64,000 nt of DNA from JAMDEO01 sp963775295 (GCA_963775295.1 CAVZIK010000006.1:124001-188000), one strand, 5' to 3'. Shown: positions 26,688 through 34,221, counted from the first letter of the stretch. A program made the numbers and translations. Notes: generated by a model from the letters alone, not told the origin.

Positions 26688-27872
26688 GTGTCGCGCGAAG
26701 TAGTGGTCCTGGGGGCCTGCCGCACTCCTGTCGCCCGGTTCATGGGCGCACTTTCCAATATCCCGGCCTACAAACTCGGGAGCATCGCTATCGCCGAGGT
26801 CCTCAAACGCTCGGGAGTCTCGGGCGAAGACGTCGACGAAGTCATCATGGGCAACGTCCTCCAGCACGGGCAAGGTCAGAACCCCGCCCGCTTGGCGACC
26901 ATCGCGTCGGGACTTCCGGAATCGGTTCCCGCCTTCACACTCAACAAGCTGTGCGGATCGGGAATGAAGTCCGTTCACCTGGGCACTCAGGCCATCCTCC
27001 TCGGTGATGCCGAGTGCATCGTGGCCGGCGGCATGGAGAACATGACCCTTGCTCCGTTCACCCTCTCCAAGCAGCGCCAAGGCTACCGCATGGGCGATGC
27101 CACTCTGGTCGACAGCCTGCTGGGCGACGGCCTCAACTGTGGCGTCCTCGGATACCACATGGGCGTCACCGCGGAGAACATCGCGACCAAGTACGGCCTC
27201 ACCCGCGAAGCTCAGGACAGGTTTTCGGCGGAGAGCCAGCGCCGGGCCGTGGCCGCCATCGCGGCCGGCAAGTTCAAGGACGAGATCGTGCCCGTGGAGA
27301 TCCCGGGCAAGAAAGGGCAGACGATCGTCTTCGACACTGACGAGCACCCGCGCGCCGACACCACCTATGAAGGCCTCCAAAGTCTCAAGCCGGCCTTCAA
27401 GCCCGACGGAACCGTCACCGCGGGGAACGCCTCCGGGATGAACGACGCCGGAGCGGCGATCGTGTTGGCCTCGCGCGAGTTCGCCGAGAGCCGCGGAATC
27501 AAGCCGATGGCCCGCATCGTGTCGTACGCATCGGCGGCGCTCGATCCTGCATATATGGGCTGCGGCCCCATCTTCGCTACTCGCAAGATCCTGGCCAAGT
27601 CCGGCATGGCCATCGACCAGATGGACGTGGTAGAGGCCAACGAAGCCTTTGCCTCCCAGGCCCTGGCCACCGTCGGCGATCTCGGCCTGGACATGACCAA
27701 GACCAACCTCTACGGCGGGGCCATCGCGCTGGGCCATCCCATCGGGGCCTCTGGCGCCCGCATCCTCATCACACTGATCCACGCGCTCCGGCGCGAGGGC
27801 GGACGATATGGCCTGGCCACCATGTGCATCGGCGGCGGGCAGGGTGTCGCGACCATCATCGAGGCGCTCTAG
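26688..27872 (+). CDS. Acetyl-CoA acetyltransferase (thiolase)
   Basis: 394 residues from GTG 26688 with GGAAGGGAG upstream. Catalytic residues of a biosynthetic/degradative beta-ketothiolase are all present: C89 in NKLCGSGMKSV, H350 in ALGHPIGASGAR and C380 in CIGGGQG. NEAFASQALA is the other signature. It cleaves or forms acetoacetyl-CoA and short 3-ketoacyl-CoAs. It is the only plus-strand gene in this half of the island and converges on the D operon; it would release acetyl-CoA from ring-cleavage products. Confidence 0.93.
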   Translation: MSREVVVLGACRTPVARFMGALSNIPAYKLGSIAIAEVLKRSGVSGEDVDEVIMGNVLQHGQGQNPARLATIASGLPESVPAFTLNKLCGSGMKSVHLGTQAILLGDAECIVAGGMENMTLAPFTLSKQRQGYRMGDATLVDSLLGDGLNCGVLGYHMGVTAENIATKYGLTREAQDRFSAESQRRAVAAIAAGKFKDEIVPVEIPGKKGQTIVFDTDEHPRADTTYEGLQSLKPAFKPDGTVTAGNASGMNDAGAAIVLASREFAESRGIKPMARIVSYASAALDPAYMGCGPIFATRKILAKSGMAIDQMDVVEANEAFASQALATVGDLGLDMTKTNLYGGAIALGHPIGASGARILITLIHALRREGGRYGLATMCIGGGQGVATIIEAL

Positions 27873-27889
27873 AGCAGACAGCGCTCAGC

Positions 27890-27915
27890 CACCGCGGGCG
27901 AGTCCGCCTGCGGTG
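27890..27915. terminator. Hairpin between thiolase and D small-subunit genes
   Basis: Stem CACCGC / GCGGTG extended by GGCG / CGCC across one mismatch, in the 83-nt gap between two convergent stops. No U-tract, so a probable rather than proven terminator. Confidence 0.5.
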
Positions 27916-27955
27916 AAGGACCGAGAAGTCTTCTCCGGCGTCGACGCTCTCCTTC

Positions 27956-28792
27956 TCAGGCCTTCGGCAGCGAGATCACTCCCAGGCTGACGCTCGCGGG
28001 GAGATCGACGCGGGTCTTGTACTCCTTGTAGCCCGGAGCGGACAAGGTCAACTCATACTCTCCGGCCTCGAGCTTGTCCACGAAGAAGTCGCCGTAGTTG
28101 TTCGAGACAGCCTCGCCGACCGACACACCGCCACGGTTGACGACCGCGCGGACTCCCTCGGCGCACTCGTCGGTATCTCCAAAGACCGCCGTCCCACCGA
28201 TAAAGGCCTTCGTCCACTTGTGCAGGTTCTTGTAGTAGACCCGGGGCTTCGCGCCCAACTCTGGCTTGAAGACCTCCAAGTTCTCGGACGTTATCAGCTT
28301 CGCGAACTCGTCCTCCTCGGCCAAGACCAGCTTGATCGTACCCGTGGGGCAGGCCTGCGAGCAGCGGGTGTCCTTCCAGTCATCGTCCATGAGATGCGCG
28401 CATCCGGTGCACTTCTGCGCCACCTGCGCCTGTTCGTTCCAGTAGATGACGTCGTATGGGCAGGTCGCGACGATCTCGGGATGGCCCTTTGCCTTCACCG
28501 GGTCGATGATGACGAGACCGTCTTCGCGCTTGTAGATCGTGCCGACGGGCGAGTCCTTGATACACGGCGCGTCGTCGCAGTGGAAACAGGGAACGGGCAT
28601 GTAGGCGATATCCACCATGGGATACTGGCCGCCTTCCTTCCGCCCGATGTTCATCCAGCGCTGCCCGTACCAGGGCTGAGCCACGGAGTACGGCTGGAAA
28701 TCGTTTTCGACGAACTCGTCCTTGTCGGCCAGGAAGCAGTCGTTGCAGTCGTGGCAGAGGGACAGGTCAATGATCATGTGCCAGGTCTTCAT
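27956..28792 (-). CDS. Transhydroxylase small subunit (partner of D), with Asp in the first cluster motif
   Basis: 278 residues from ATG 28792, coupled to the end of D through TGATG; GGGGAGG lies just upstream. Layout as the C small subunit: cluster motifs, YKNLHKWTKAFIGG linker, and a CnaB/transthyretin-like C-terminal domain (YGDFFVDKLEAGEYELTLSAPG). The first motif is C13, C16, C19 and then Asp23 (FLAD) where the C partner has Cys23, leaving eleven cysteines plus one Asp for three clusters. Such a site could hold a 4Fe-4S with an Asp ligand or a 3Fe-4S. Here the small gene follows the large one, the reverse of the C operon. Confidence 0.9.
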   Translation of the reverse strand: MKTWHMIIDLSLCHDCNDCFLADKDEFVENDFQPYSVAQPWYGQRWMNIGRKEGGQYPMVDIAYMPVPCFHCDDAPCIKDSPVGTIYKREDGLVIIDPVKAKGHPEIVATCPYDVIYWNEQAQVAQKCTGCAHLMDDDWKDTRCSQACPTGTIKLVLAEEDEFAKLITSENLEVFKPELGAKPRVYYKNLHKWTKAFIGGTAVFGDTDECAEGVRAVVNRGGVSVGEAVSNNYGDFFVDKLEAGEYELTLSAPGYKEYKTRVDLPASVSLGVISLPKA

Positions 28793-31383
28793 CAAGCCTC
28801 CCCTCCCCACTTCTCGATCTGGACAAGGCAGGAGTTGTTGGCCATCGCGGTGGAGGTCGGGGTGATGAAACGCTTCGGGGTCAGGATGTTGATGCACCCG
28901 CCGCGATCGGGGGAATGCCCCGGTTCCCCCAGAGCGTCATACTCCGACGAAGACTCGTACGAGTGTACGGTTCCCGGAGGGACCCGCTCGGTGACCTGAG
29001 CGGCCAGGATCACGGAGCCTCGGTCGTTGAAGGCTCGCACGAGGTCTTCCTCGGCGATACCCCGTGCGGCGGCATCCTTGGTGTTTATTCGCATGATCCA
29101 GTAGTAATGTCCGTCGATCAGTGTCCTATGGTCTTTGACCTCGTTCATCCAACTGTCTTTGCCGTCACCCATCGTATGGAAGCTGAACTTTGGATGCGGG
29201 GAGACCAGTTGCAGCGGATATTTGCTGTACAGGTCGGCGGTATGATGACCTTCCCAGCTCTCAAGGTACTGCGGCCCCATGGCCGGACGTTCGGCATCGG
29301 TCGTGCCTGTCGCCGCGAGCCGCTTGAGACTGGACGCCACGAACTCGATCTTGCCGCTCATAGTCTGCAGCCCCTCGCCTTTGATCTGATCCCAGGGTGC
29401 CGGGCCCCAGTCGGCGGTGTTCTTCGCACGACCCTCCGCGAACCAGCGGAGCGCGGGCGCAGACCTCTTCTCTTCCGGCGCCGGCACCACGTAGTAGCCC
29501 TTTTTCACGAAGTCATCCCAGGTGATCACCGTGGGAAGATCGGTGGCGTTGAAGTAGTCCTTCACCCAGTCGAGGTCGCTCTTGCCACCCATGCTGAAAG
29601 CGCCGTAGAGGCCCATCCGCTTTGAGAGTTCCGCAAAGATGTCGTAGTCGGACTTCGACTGGCCCAAAGGCTCGATGCACTTGTGCTGGAACACGATCAC
29701 TCGATGATTGGCAAACTGGTGGGAGTCGGCGATGTAACCGGAGCAGTTCGCGAACTCGCTGATGTCCCAACGCTCGAAGTTCGTACAGGCGGGCAGGATG
29801 ATGTCGGCGAACTTGGTCTCGCCCTCGAACCAGATGGCCTGGTTGACCACGAAGGGAACCTTGCCCTCCCGGTAGGCGGTGACGTACCGGTTCGTCTCGG
29901 TCATCGTCCCGAAGAAGGATCCTCCATAGCGGTAGTACATGCCGATGTGGGGATAGCCTTGGGCCGGATACGAGTACTTCTGGAACTGACTCTCGATGTG
30001 GGAGCCGCAGAAGCCCTTGCCCCGCCACTCCAGGTTCTCGTGGCGCATGGCCTCGGGGATCCTGAGGCGCGGCACCGTCTGGCCCTCAGTGGCGGTGTGC
30101 GGGTTGGTCACGCTCCCGCCGTTGGGAAACATCTTGTTCTCGAAACGGAAGCCCGCCGCGGAGTTGTTGCAGTCGCCGGAGATGCCGCCTTCTGAGTACC
30201 CGGGGAACATGAAGCTGCAGTCGAGCGGTGTCCCGGAGGTCGTCCCCCAGATGTTGCTGCCCGGCTTGCCCAGTCCTTGCATGGCGGCCAAGGCCACCAT
30301 GGTGCGCGCCCACTCGTTGCCGTACGAGGCTCTGCTTGCCCCGCCCATGCCGCCGGGGCCGCCGGCAGCCAGCATGGTCTTCTTCGAGGCCCATTCCCGC
30401 GCCAACGCCCGGATGTCACGAGCGGAGATCCCGCTCTCGATCTCAGCCCATTCGGGTGATTTGGCGACACCGTCACTCTTGCCCAGCACGTAGTCTTTCC
30501 ATACGTCGAAATCGGTGGTCCGGTTGGCGACGTAGTCCTTGTCGTACAGACCTTCGGTCAGCCAGACGAAAGCGATCGCAAGGCCGAAGGCCACGTCGGT
30601 ACCCATACGCGGCGAGAACCACTTGTCACCCAGCAGGGCGCCTGTGTGGTTGAAGTAGGGGTCGATGACGATCATCTTCACGCCAAGGTCTTTAAGCCAC
30701 CGGCGTCTGATGTTGCTGTCGTGAGCTCCATAGACTCCGCTGCAGGTGGCCTCGGGGTCAGCCGACCAGTAGATGATCATCTCGGTGTGCTTGAGGGCGT
30801 CTTCCAGTAGCCCATACTGCTCGCTGATACCCAAGCGGTGGCTGTTGCCCCACATGTGCATGGCGCCCCAGTGCCAACCTTCCCAGCTGTCCGGGTTGTG
30901 GGCACCGTAGCAGCAGCCCACGAGGTTCATGAAGCGCTGATACACGCTGTGCCTGTAGCCAACGTTCCCCCACAAGTGGTGGGATCCCGTGGTCGTCAGG
31001 ATCGCAGACGGCCCAAGTTCGCGATGGAGCCGTATCATCTCGTCAGCCACCATGTCGAGCGCCTCGTCCCAACTGATAGGCTCGTATCCCGACGTCCCTC
31101 GGTTCTGCGGGTTGCGCTCTCCCTTGGGGTCGAAGTCGACCCTTTTGAGGGGACTCAGGATCCTCTTTGAAGAGTAGATGGTAGATCTGTGCGCGACGGT
31201 CCACGGGGAAGCCGTCGTCTTGCGCGGCGGCGTGAACTCCTGGCCTCTCGCCGATATCGTCCACGAGGCAGCGTCCGAATCGTCGAACTCCATTGGGGTG
31301 ATTCGTAGGATCTTGCCGTCTTTCACATCGACGAAGACCGGCCCGCCCGTCGTGCCATTGGTGTATCTGACCACATCTCCCAT
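28792..31383 (-). CDS. Transhydroxylase-like molybdopterin oxidoreductase, large subunit D
   Basis: 863 residues from ATG 31383, with GGAGGTGGT eight bases upstream; the longer frame to 31455 runs into a hairpin and has no similarity. Retains H135, Y143-R144, D165-S166-W167 and Y396 of the transhydroxylase pocket, but the position of Trp354 of the Pelobacter enzyme is Met346 (GGPGGMGGAS; one-residue insertion near 215). No FeS motif, no signal peptide. It is followed by its own small subunit and preceded by the cyclase-family hydrolase, so it is the most clearly operonic copy. The Met swap should enlarge or flatten one wall of the substrate pocket, pointing to a different phenolic substrate (inference). 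Confidence 0.88.
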   Translation of the reverse strand: MGDVVRYTNGTTGGPVFVDVKDGKILRITPMEFDDSDAASWTISARGQEFTPPRKTTASPWTVAHRSTIYSSKRILSPLKRVDFDPKGERNPQNRGTSGYEPISWDEALDMVADEMIRLHRELGPSAILTTTGSHHLWGNVGYRHSVYQRFMNLVGCCYGAHNPDSWEGWHWGAMHMWGNSHRLGISEQYGLLEDALKHTEMIIYWSADPEATCSGVYGAHDSNIRRRWLKDLGVKMIVIDPYFNHTGALLGDKWFSPRMGTDVAFGLAIAFVWLTEGLYDKDYVANRTTDFDVWKDYVLGKSDGVAKSPEWAEIESGISARDIRALAREWASKKTMLAAGGPGGMGGASRASYGNEWARTMVALAAMQGLGKPGSNIWGTTSGTPLDCSFMFPGYSEGGISGDCNNSAAGFRFENKMFPNGGSVTNPHTATEGQTVPRLRIPEAMRHENLEWRGKGFCGSHIESQFQKYSYPAQGYPHIGMYYRYGGSFFGTMTETNRYVTAYREGKVPFVVNQAIWFEGETKFADIILPACTNFERWDISEFANCSGYIADSHQFANHRVIVFQHKCIEPLGQSKSDYDIFAELSKRMGLYGAFSMGGKSDLDWVKDYFNATDLPTVITWDDFVKKGYYVVPAPEEKRSAPALRWFAEGRAKNTADWGPAPWDQIKGEGLQTMSGKIEFVASSLKRLAATGTTDAERPAMGPQYLESWEGHHTADLYSKYPLQLVSPHPKFSFHTMGDGKDSWMNEVKDHRTLIDGHYYWIMRINTKDAAARGIAEEDLVRAFNDRGSVILAAQVTERVPPGTVHSYESSSEYDALGEPGHSPDRGGCINILTPKRFITPTSTAMANNSCLVQIEKWGGEA

Positions 31384-31413
31384 ACCGTGACCACCTCCGC
31401 TAGCTGAAACCGC

Positions 31414-31447
31414 GACGCGGCCGCCCCCCGAGGGGTGCGGCCGCGTC
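31414..31447 (-). terminator. Strong hairpin between cyclase and D genes
   Basis: Perfect 11-bp stem GACGCGGCCGC / GCGGCCGCGTC with a loop that can add four more GC pairs (CCCC/GGGG). It lies 26 nt past the hydrolase stop and 30 nt before the D start. There is no U-run, so it may be an attenuator or an mRNA-stability element setting the ratio of the two products. Confidence 0.55.
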
Positions 31448-31473
31448 AAAGTCAAAGACCGTGTTAGCTCAAC

Positions 31474-32229
31474 CTATTCCTCGACAATGGCGACGAGCCT
31501 CACCATCGAACCATCGCCGCCGACCCAGCGGATGGGGAAACCGGCGATGGTGACTCTCATGCCGAGCACCTCGTCGATGTCGCCGCCGACGTTCTCAAAT
31601 CCCATGACATGGTTGCCCAGAAGGATATTGTGGCAAGGCTCCCAATCCGGAAAGTCTTCCAAGACGGTTCGGCCGGTGAGCTCCTCGTACTCGGCGCAAA
31701 TGTCTGGAAGCAGAGGGCCCGGGCCGTGCGGTCCGATCGCCGTCGCCAGCGGGTGATCGAGCGCCTGCTGATCCACGCCGACCGCCTTGACGCCCTTCTC
31801 CACCAGCCAATGCGCTGCGCTCGGCACCAGACCTGGGGAACGTGCAAAGTAGTCCTTGTTGTCCGCGAACTGAGCGTGCATGTGCGTGTGGATGATGACG
31901 ATATCGTCCTTCTCGATCTTGGGCGTAGCTTTCTCGAGATCCTCCGCAGTGATCGTCTCGAACGGGCCTTTGGGACCGACGTCGACGATGACACCGGTGC
32001 CGAAGTACAGATCGAGAGGAATCTGCTCGGTCGACCAGTCGCCCGCGATCACGTGGATTGGCGAGTCAGCGTGCGTGCTGATGTGCATCGGATGCCACAG
32101 CCACTGGGTGAACACGCCCGATTTGGCGTGGTAGTGAAAGCGCTCGATCTTGATGTCGGGGAAATATGGCCACAGCGGCGTGTTGTGGCCGAACGGCTGG
32201 CTGAGATCCACGAACTTCTTGACTTTCAT
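31474..32229 (-). CDS. Cyclase-family metal-dependent hydrolase
   Basis: 251 residues from ATG 32229 (GGAGGTAAGG ten bases upstream; a GTG six bases earlier is possible). The metal motif is H49-I-S-T-H53-A-D55-S-P-I-H59, the HxGTHxDxPxH signature with Ser for Gly, and DIVIIHTHMHAQF and GNHVMGFEN follow later. The family includes kynurenine formamidase, isatin hydrolase and Mn-dependent ring hydrolases. Placed directly ahead of transhydroxylase D, it may hydrolyse a cyclic diketone such as a dihydrophloroglucinol-type intermediate, but no tryptophan-pathway or other substrate evidence is present. Confidence 0.86.
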   Translation of the reverse strand: MKVKKFVDLSQPFGHNTPLWPYFPDIKIERFHYHAKSGVFTQWLWHPMHISTHADSPIHVIAGDWSTEQIPLDLYFGTGVIVDVGPKGPFETITAEDLEKATPKIEKDDIVIIHTHMHAQFADNKDYFARSPGLVPSAAHWLVEKGVKAVGVDQQALDHPLATAIGPHGPGPLLPDICAEYEELTGRTVLEDFPDWEPCHNILLGNHVMGFENVGGDIDEVLGMRVTIAGFPIRWVGGDGSMVRLVAIVEE

Positions 32230-32408
32230 TGGCACTTTACCTTACCTCCAGAATCCATTTTGGGGCCCTTCGGCGCGTCGAACATCTCGCAACCTTGGCC
32301 GGTATCCACAAACAGAGAGTCAATCGACTTGAGGACCACAATTTCATCCTTGAACTTGACGGCTATGTCGCCGGTCTTCACGGCCGAAGCGATGGAGAGC
32401 AGATCCAA
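32226..32408 (-). CDS. Small hypothetical protein coupled to the hydrolase
   Basis: 60 residues from a TTG at 32408, stop overlapping the hydrolase ATG as ATGA. The sequence alternates hydrophobic and charged residues (GDIAVKFKDEIVVLKSIDSLF) like a small beta protein, has one cysteine at about 40 and another near the end, and ends with GGKVKCQ. No family recognised. The promoter at 32479-32507 lies about 65 nt upstream, making this the first gene of the D operon. No clear Shine-Dalgarno, so the start, and perhaps the gene itself, is uncertain. Confidence 0.45.
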   Translation of the reverse strand: MDLLSIASAVKTGDIAVKFKDEIVVLKSIDSLFVDTGQGCEMFDAPKGPKMDSGGKVKCQ

Positions 32409-32454
32409 ACTACCGGGGAGAACAGCAGCGCCTCGTCCCCATGCTCGTTAGTTA

Positions 32455-32507
32455 ACGGTCATGAACACCATAACCAACACTATGACCGTGCGTTACCGGT
32501 TTGTCAA
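32455..32507 (-). promoter_or_regulatory. Promoter and operators of the hydrolase/D operon
   Basis: Minus strand TTGACA (32502-32507), 17 nt, CATAGT (32479-32484). An inverted repeat ACGGTCAT (32455-32462) / ATGACCGT (32482-32489) spans the -10 and start region, and GTTGGTTATGG (minus strand, 32468-32478) lies between the arms. That 11-mer recurs in the TetR 2 leader. Confidence 0.72.
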
Positions 32508-32523
32508 GATTGGACCCGCCGGG

Positions 32524-33210
32524 CTAGGTTTCTACTTTGTCCCCTTCGCACCCCGCCGGAGTCGATATCCGTTTAAGGATTCGTCCGTACATCTCCGCCG
32601 AGTTACGCTGCGTGAATTCGTGGTCCAAGCCCTCCAGGTAGCTCAGATCCTCCCAGTAGATCCACGCATAGAGATCGGCGACAGCTTGCTTTGAATCGAC
32701 ATCGCGCGCGATGGACCCTTGGACCTTGCCCTCTTCGATGATCTCAGCCACTTCATCGAGCATCTTGGTCCGTCGGGCGTGCACGTGCTCGCGCACTCTG
32801 TCTTTGGGGATGTATACGGTGAACTGAAACATCGGCGCGTTGAACCCTTCGATATCCTGGGAGAACATCGAGGCGTGAACGGCGCACATCTCCTGCAGAC
32901 GCTCGAGAGCGCACGGGTTGTTCGAAGAACTCACCCACAGTGCGAACCGGTCCATCATGGTGTCGAAGGCCGCTATGAGAATGTCGTCCCGGCTCTCGAA
33001 GTGACGGTAGAGGGCTGCGCTCGACACACCCACAGCCGCGGAGATGCGCGACATGCTCGTGCCCTGTATGCCGTGTTCCGCGACAAGACGCAACGTTTCC
33101 CTGGTGATCTGCGCCTTTCTATCGCTGCCTCGCACCCGCGCCCCCAGTTGACCTGGAGAAGCGAGCGACGATTCGGTGCCATCCTGCGCGACGTGGGCTG
33201 TCTTGGGCAA
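32524..33210 (-). CDS. TetR/AcrR-family transcriptional regulator 2
   Basis: 228 residues from TTG 33210, with GGGAGGACG upstream. The helix-turn-helix region is KAQITRETLRLVAEHG, GTSMSRISAAVGVSS and AALYRHFESRDDILIAAFD. The effector domain is not assignable. It lies just upstream of the hydrolase/D operon on the same strand, and both leaders carry the same 11-mer, so it probably controls itself and that operon in response to an aromatic or CoA ligand. The 115-nt gap holds the operon promoter. Confidence 0.9.
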   Translation of the reverse strand: MPKTAHVAQDGTESSLASPGQLGARVRGSDRKAQITRETLRLVAEHGIQGTSMSRISAAVGVSSAALYRHFESRDDILIAAFDTMMDRFALWVSSSNNPCALERLQEMCAVHASMFSQDIEGFNAPMFQFTVYIPKDRVREHVHARRTKMLDEVAEIIEEGKVQGSIARDVDSKQAVADLYAWIYWEDLSYLEGLDHEFTQRNSAEMYGRILKRISTPAGCEGDKVET

Positions 33211-33237
33211 GGACGTCCTCCCTCGTGGGACAGATAG

Positions 33238-33287
33238 GTTGGTTATGGGTCACTAAGCATGCTACACCGCGACAATTGCGGGGGCAA
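33238..33287 (-). promoter_or_regulatory. Promoter of TetR 2 with shared 11-mer
   Basis: Minus strand TTGCCC (33282-33287), 17 nt, TAGCAT (33259-33264). GTTGGTTATGG occurs at 33238-33248 on the plus strand, just past the expected start, and matches 32468-32478 exactly in inverse orientation relative to transcription. Confidence 0.6.
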
Positions 33288-33354
33288 GGAACCCGGCATG
33301 GCAAACTCTTCTCAGAACCGTGCGAAGTCGCGAGTCCGCCTGAGTTCTTGGGCT

Positions 33355-34101
33355 CTAGTACTTTACGTCCCAGAGGAAGAGTCCTTGGGCCGGAGCCGTA
33401 AGACCAGCATGGTCCCTATGCGCCCCGCTGAGAAGGACGCGAAGATCCTCGAGGCTTCTCTTGCCCAGCCCCACCTCCACCATCGTGCCAACAAGGACGC
33501 GGACCATGTGCCGCAGATAGCTCTCGGCCTCGATCTCTAAGACAAGAACACCCTCTCGGCTCCTCTTCCACGCGCAGCCGAGCACCCGGCGATTGAAGAA
33601 GGTGTGTTCCGTCAAGGTGGGAGTGAACGCGCTGAAGTCGTGCTTACCCACAACGAGGGAAGCAGCCTCCCGAACGGCCCTCAGATCCACCGGCCCGGCA
33701 AGCCACCAGCAGTACGGCTTCCAGAAGGGGGAGACCGAGGGCGCCACAAAGAGATGATAGCGGTAGGTTCGGCTTATGGCGTCCTTGCGGGCGTCGAAGC
33801 CCGCTGAGGCCCGAGTCAGACGCGTCACCGCAATGCAGGGAGGAGTAAGTGCGTTGAGCGAAGTCAACAACCGGCGAGGGTCCGTATCCTTCGGAAGGTC
33901 AAGGCTAACCACTTGTCTGCGGGCGTGGACGCCGGCGTCGGTCCGCCCGGCGACACGGAGCCAGGGCGGACGGCCCACGGCGGTCGTGAGAGCGCGCTCC
34001 AGGTATCCCTCCACGGTCGGCAGTCCCGGCTGCTTAGCCCAGCCATGCAGACTGGAGCCGTCGTACTGGAGGTCCATGCGAAATGTGTGTTCGTCCTTCA
34101 T
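33355..34101 (-). CDS. truA: tRNA pseudouridine(38-40) synthase TruA
   Basis: 248 residues from ATG 34101. The catalytic Asp lies in AGRTDAGVHARRQV, and RTYRYHLF and GKHDFSAF follow, as in TruA. It isomerises uridines in tRNA anticodon stems. A longer frame reaches back across the rplQ terminator and is rejected as the start. In many genomes rplM-rpsI follow directly; here TetR 2 and the island intervene. Confidence 0.95.
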   Translation of the reverse strand: MKDEHTFRMDLQYDGSSLHGWAKQPGLPTVEGYLERALTTAVGRPPWLRVAGRTDAGVHARRQVVSLDLPKDTDPRRLLTSLNALTPPCIAVTRLTRASAGFDARKDAISRTYRYHLFVAPSVSPFWKPYCWWLAGPVDLRAVREAASLVVGKHDFSAFTPTLTEHTFFNRRVLGCAWKRSREGVLVLEIEAESYLRHMVRVLVGTMVEVGLGKRSLEDLRVLLSGAHRDHAGLTAPAQGLFLWDVKY

Positions 34102-34119
34102 ACACACCCAGAATACAGA

Positions 34120-34149
34120 GTGCCGGGGCAGGTGAACCTGCCCCGGCAC
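34120..34149 (-). terminator. Terminator after rplQ
   Basis: Perfect 13-bp stem GTGCCGGGGCAGG / CCTGCCCCGGCAC with a TGAA loop, followed by TCTGTATTCT on the minus strand, 19 nt before the truA ATG. It closes the alpha operon, with truA read by leakage or from its own promoter. Confidence 0.75.
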
Positions 34150-34221
34150 CACTCGTTCTCTCTACGTGAAGCGATCGGCTCTAAGGCTGCAGAACCCAGA
34201 CGACCGACCACTCGTCTGCTG

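Noticed and set aside
31384..31455. Upstream start extending gene D by 24 residues
   Set aside because: It would translate through the 31414-31447 hairpin and lacks similarity; GGAGGTGGT fits ATG 31383.
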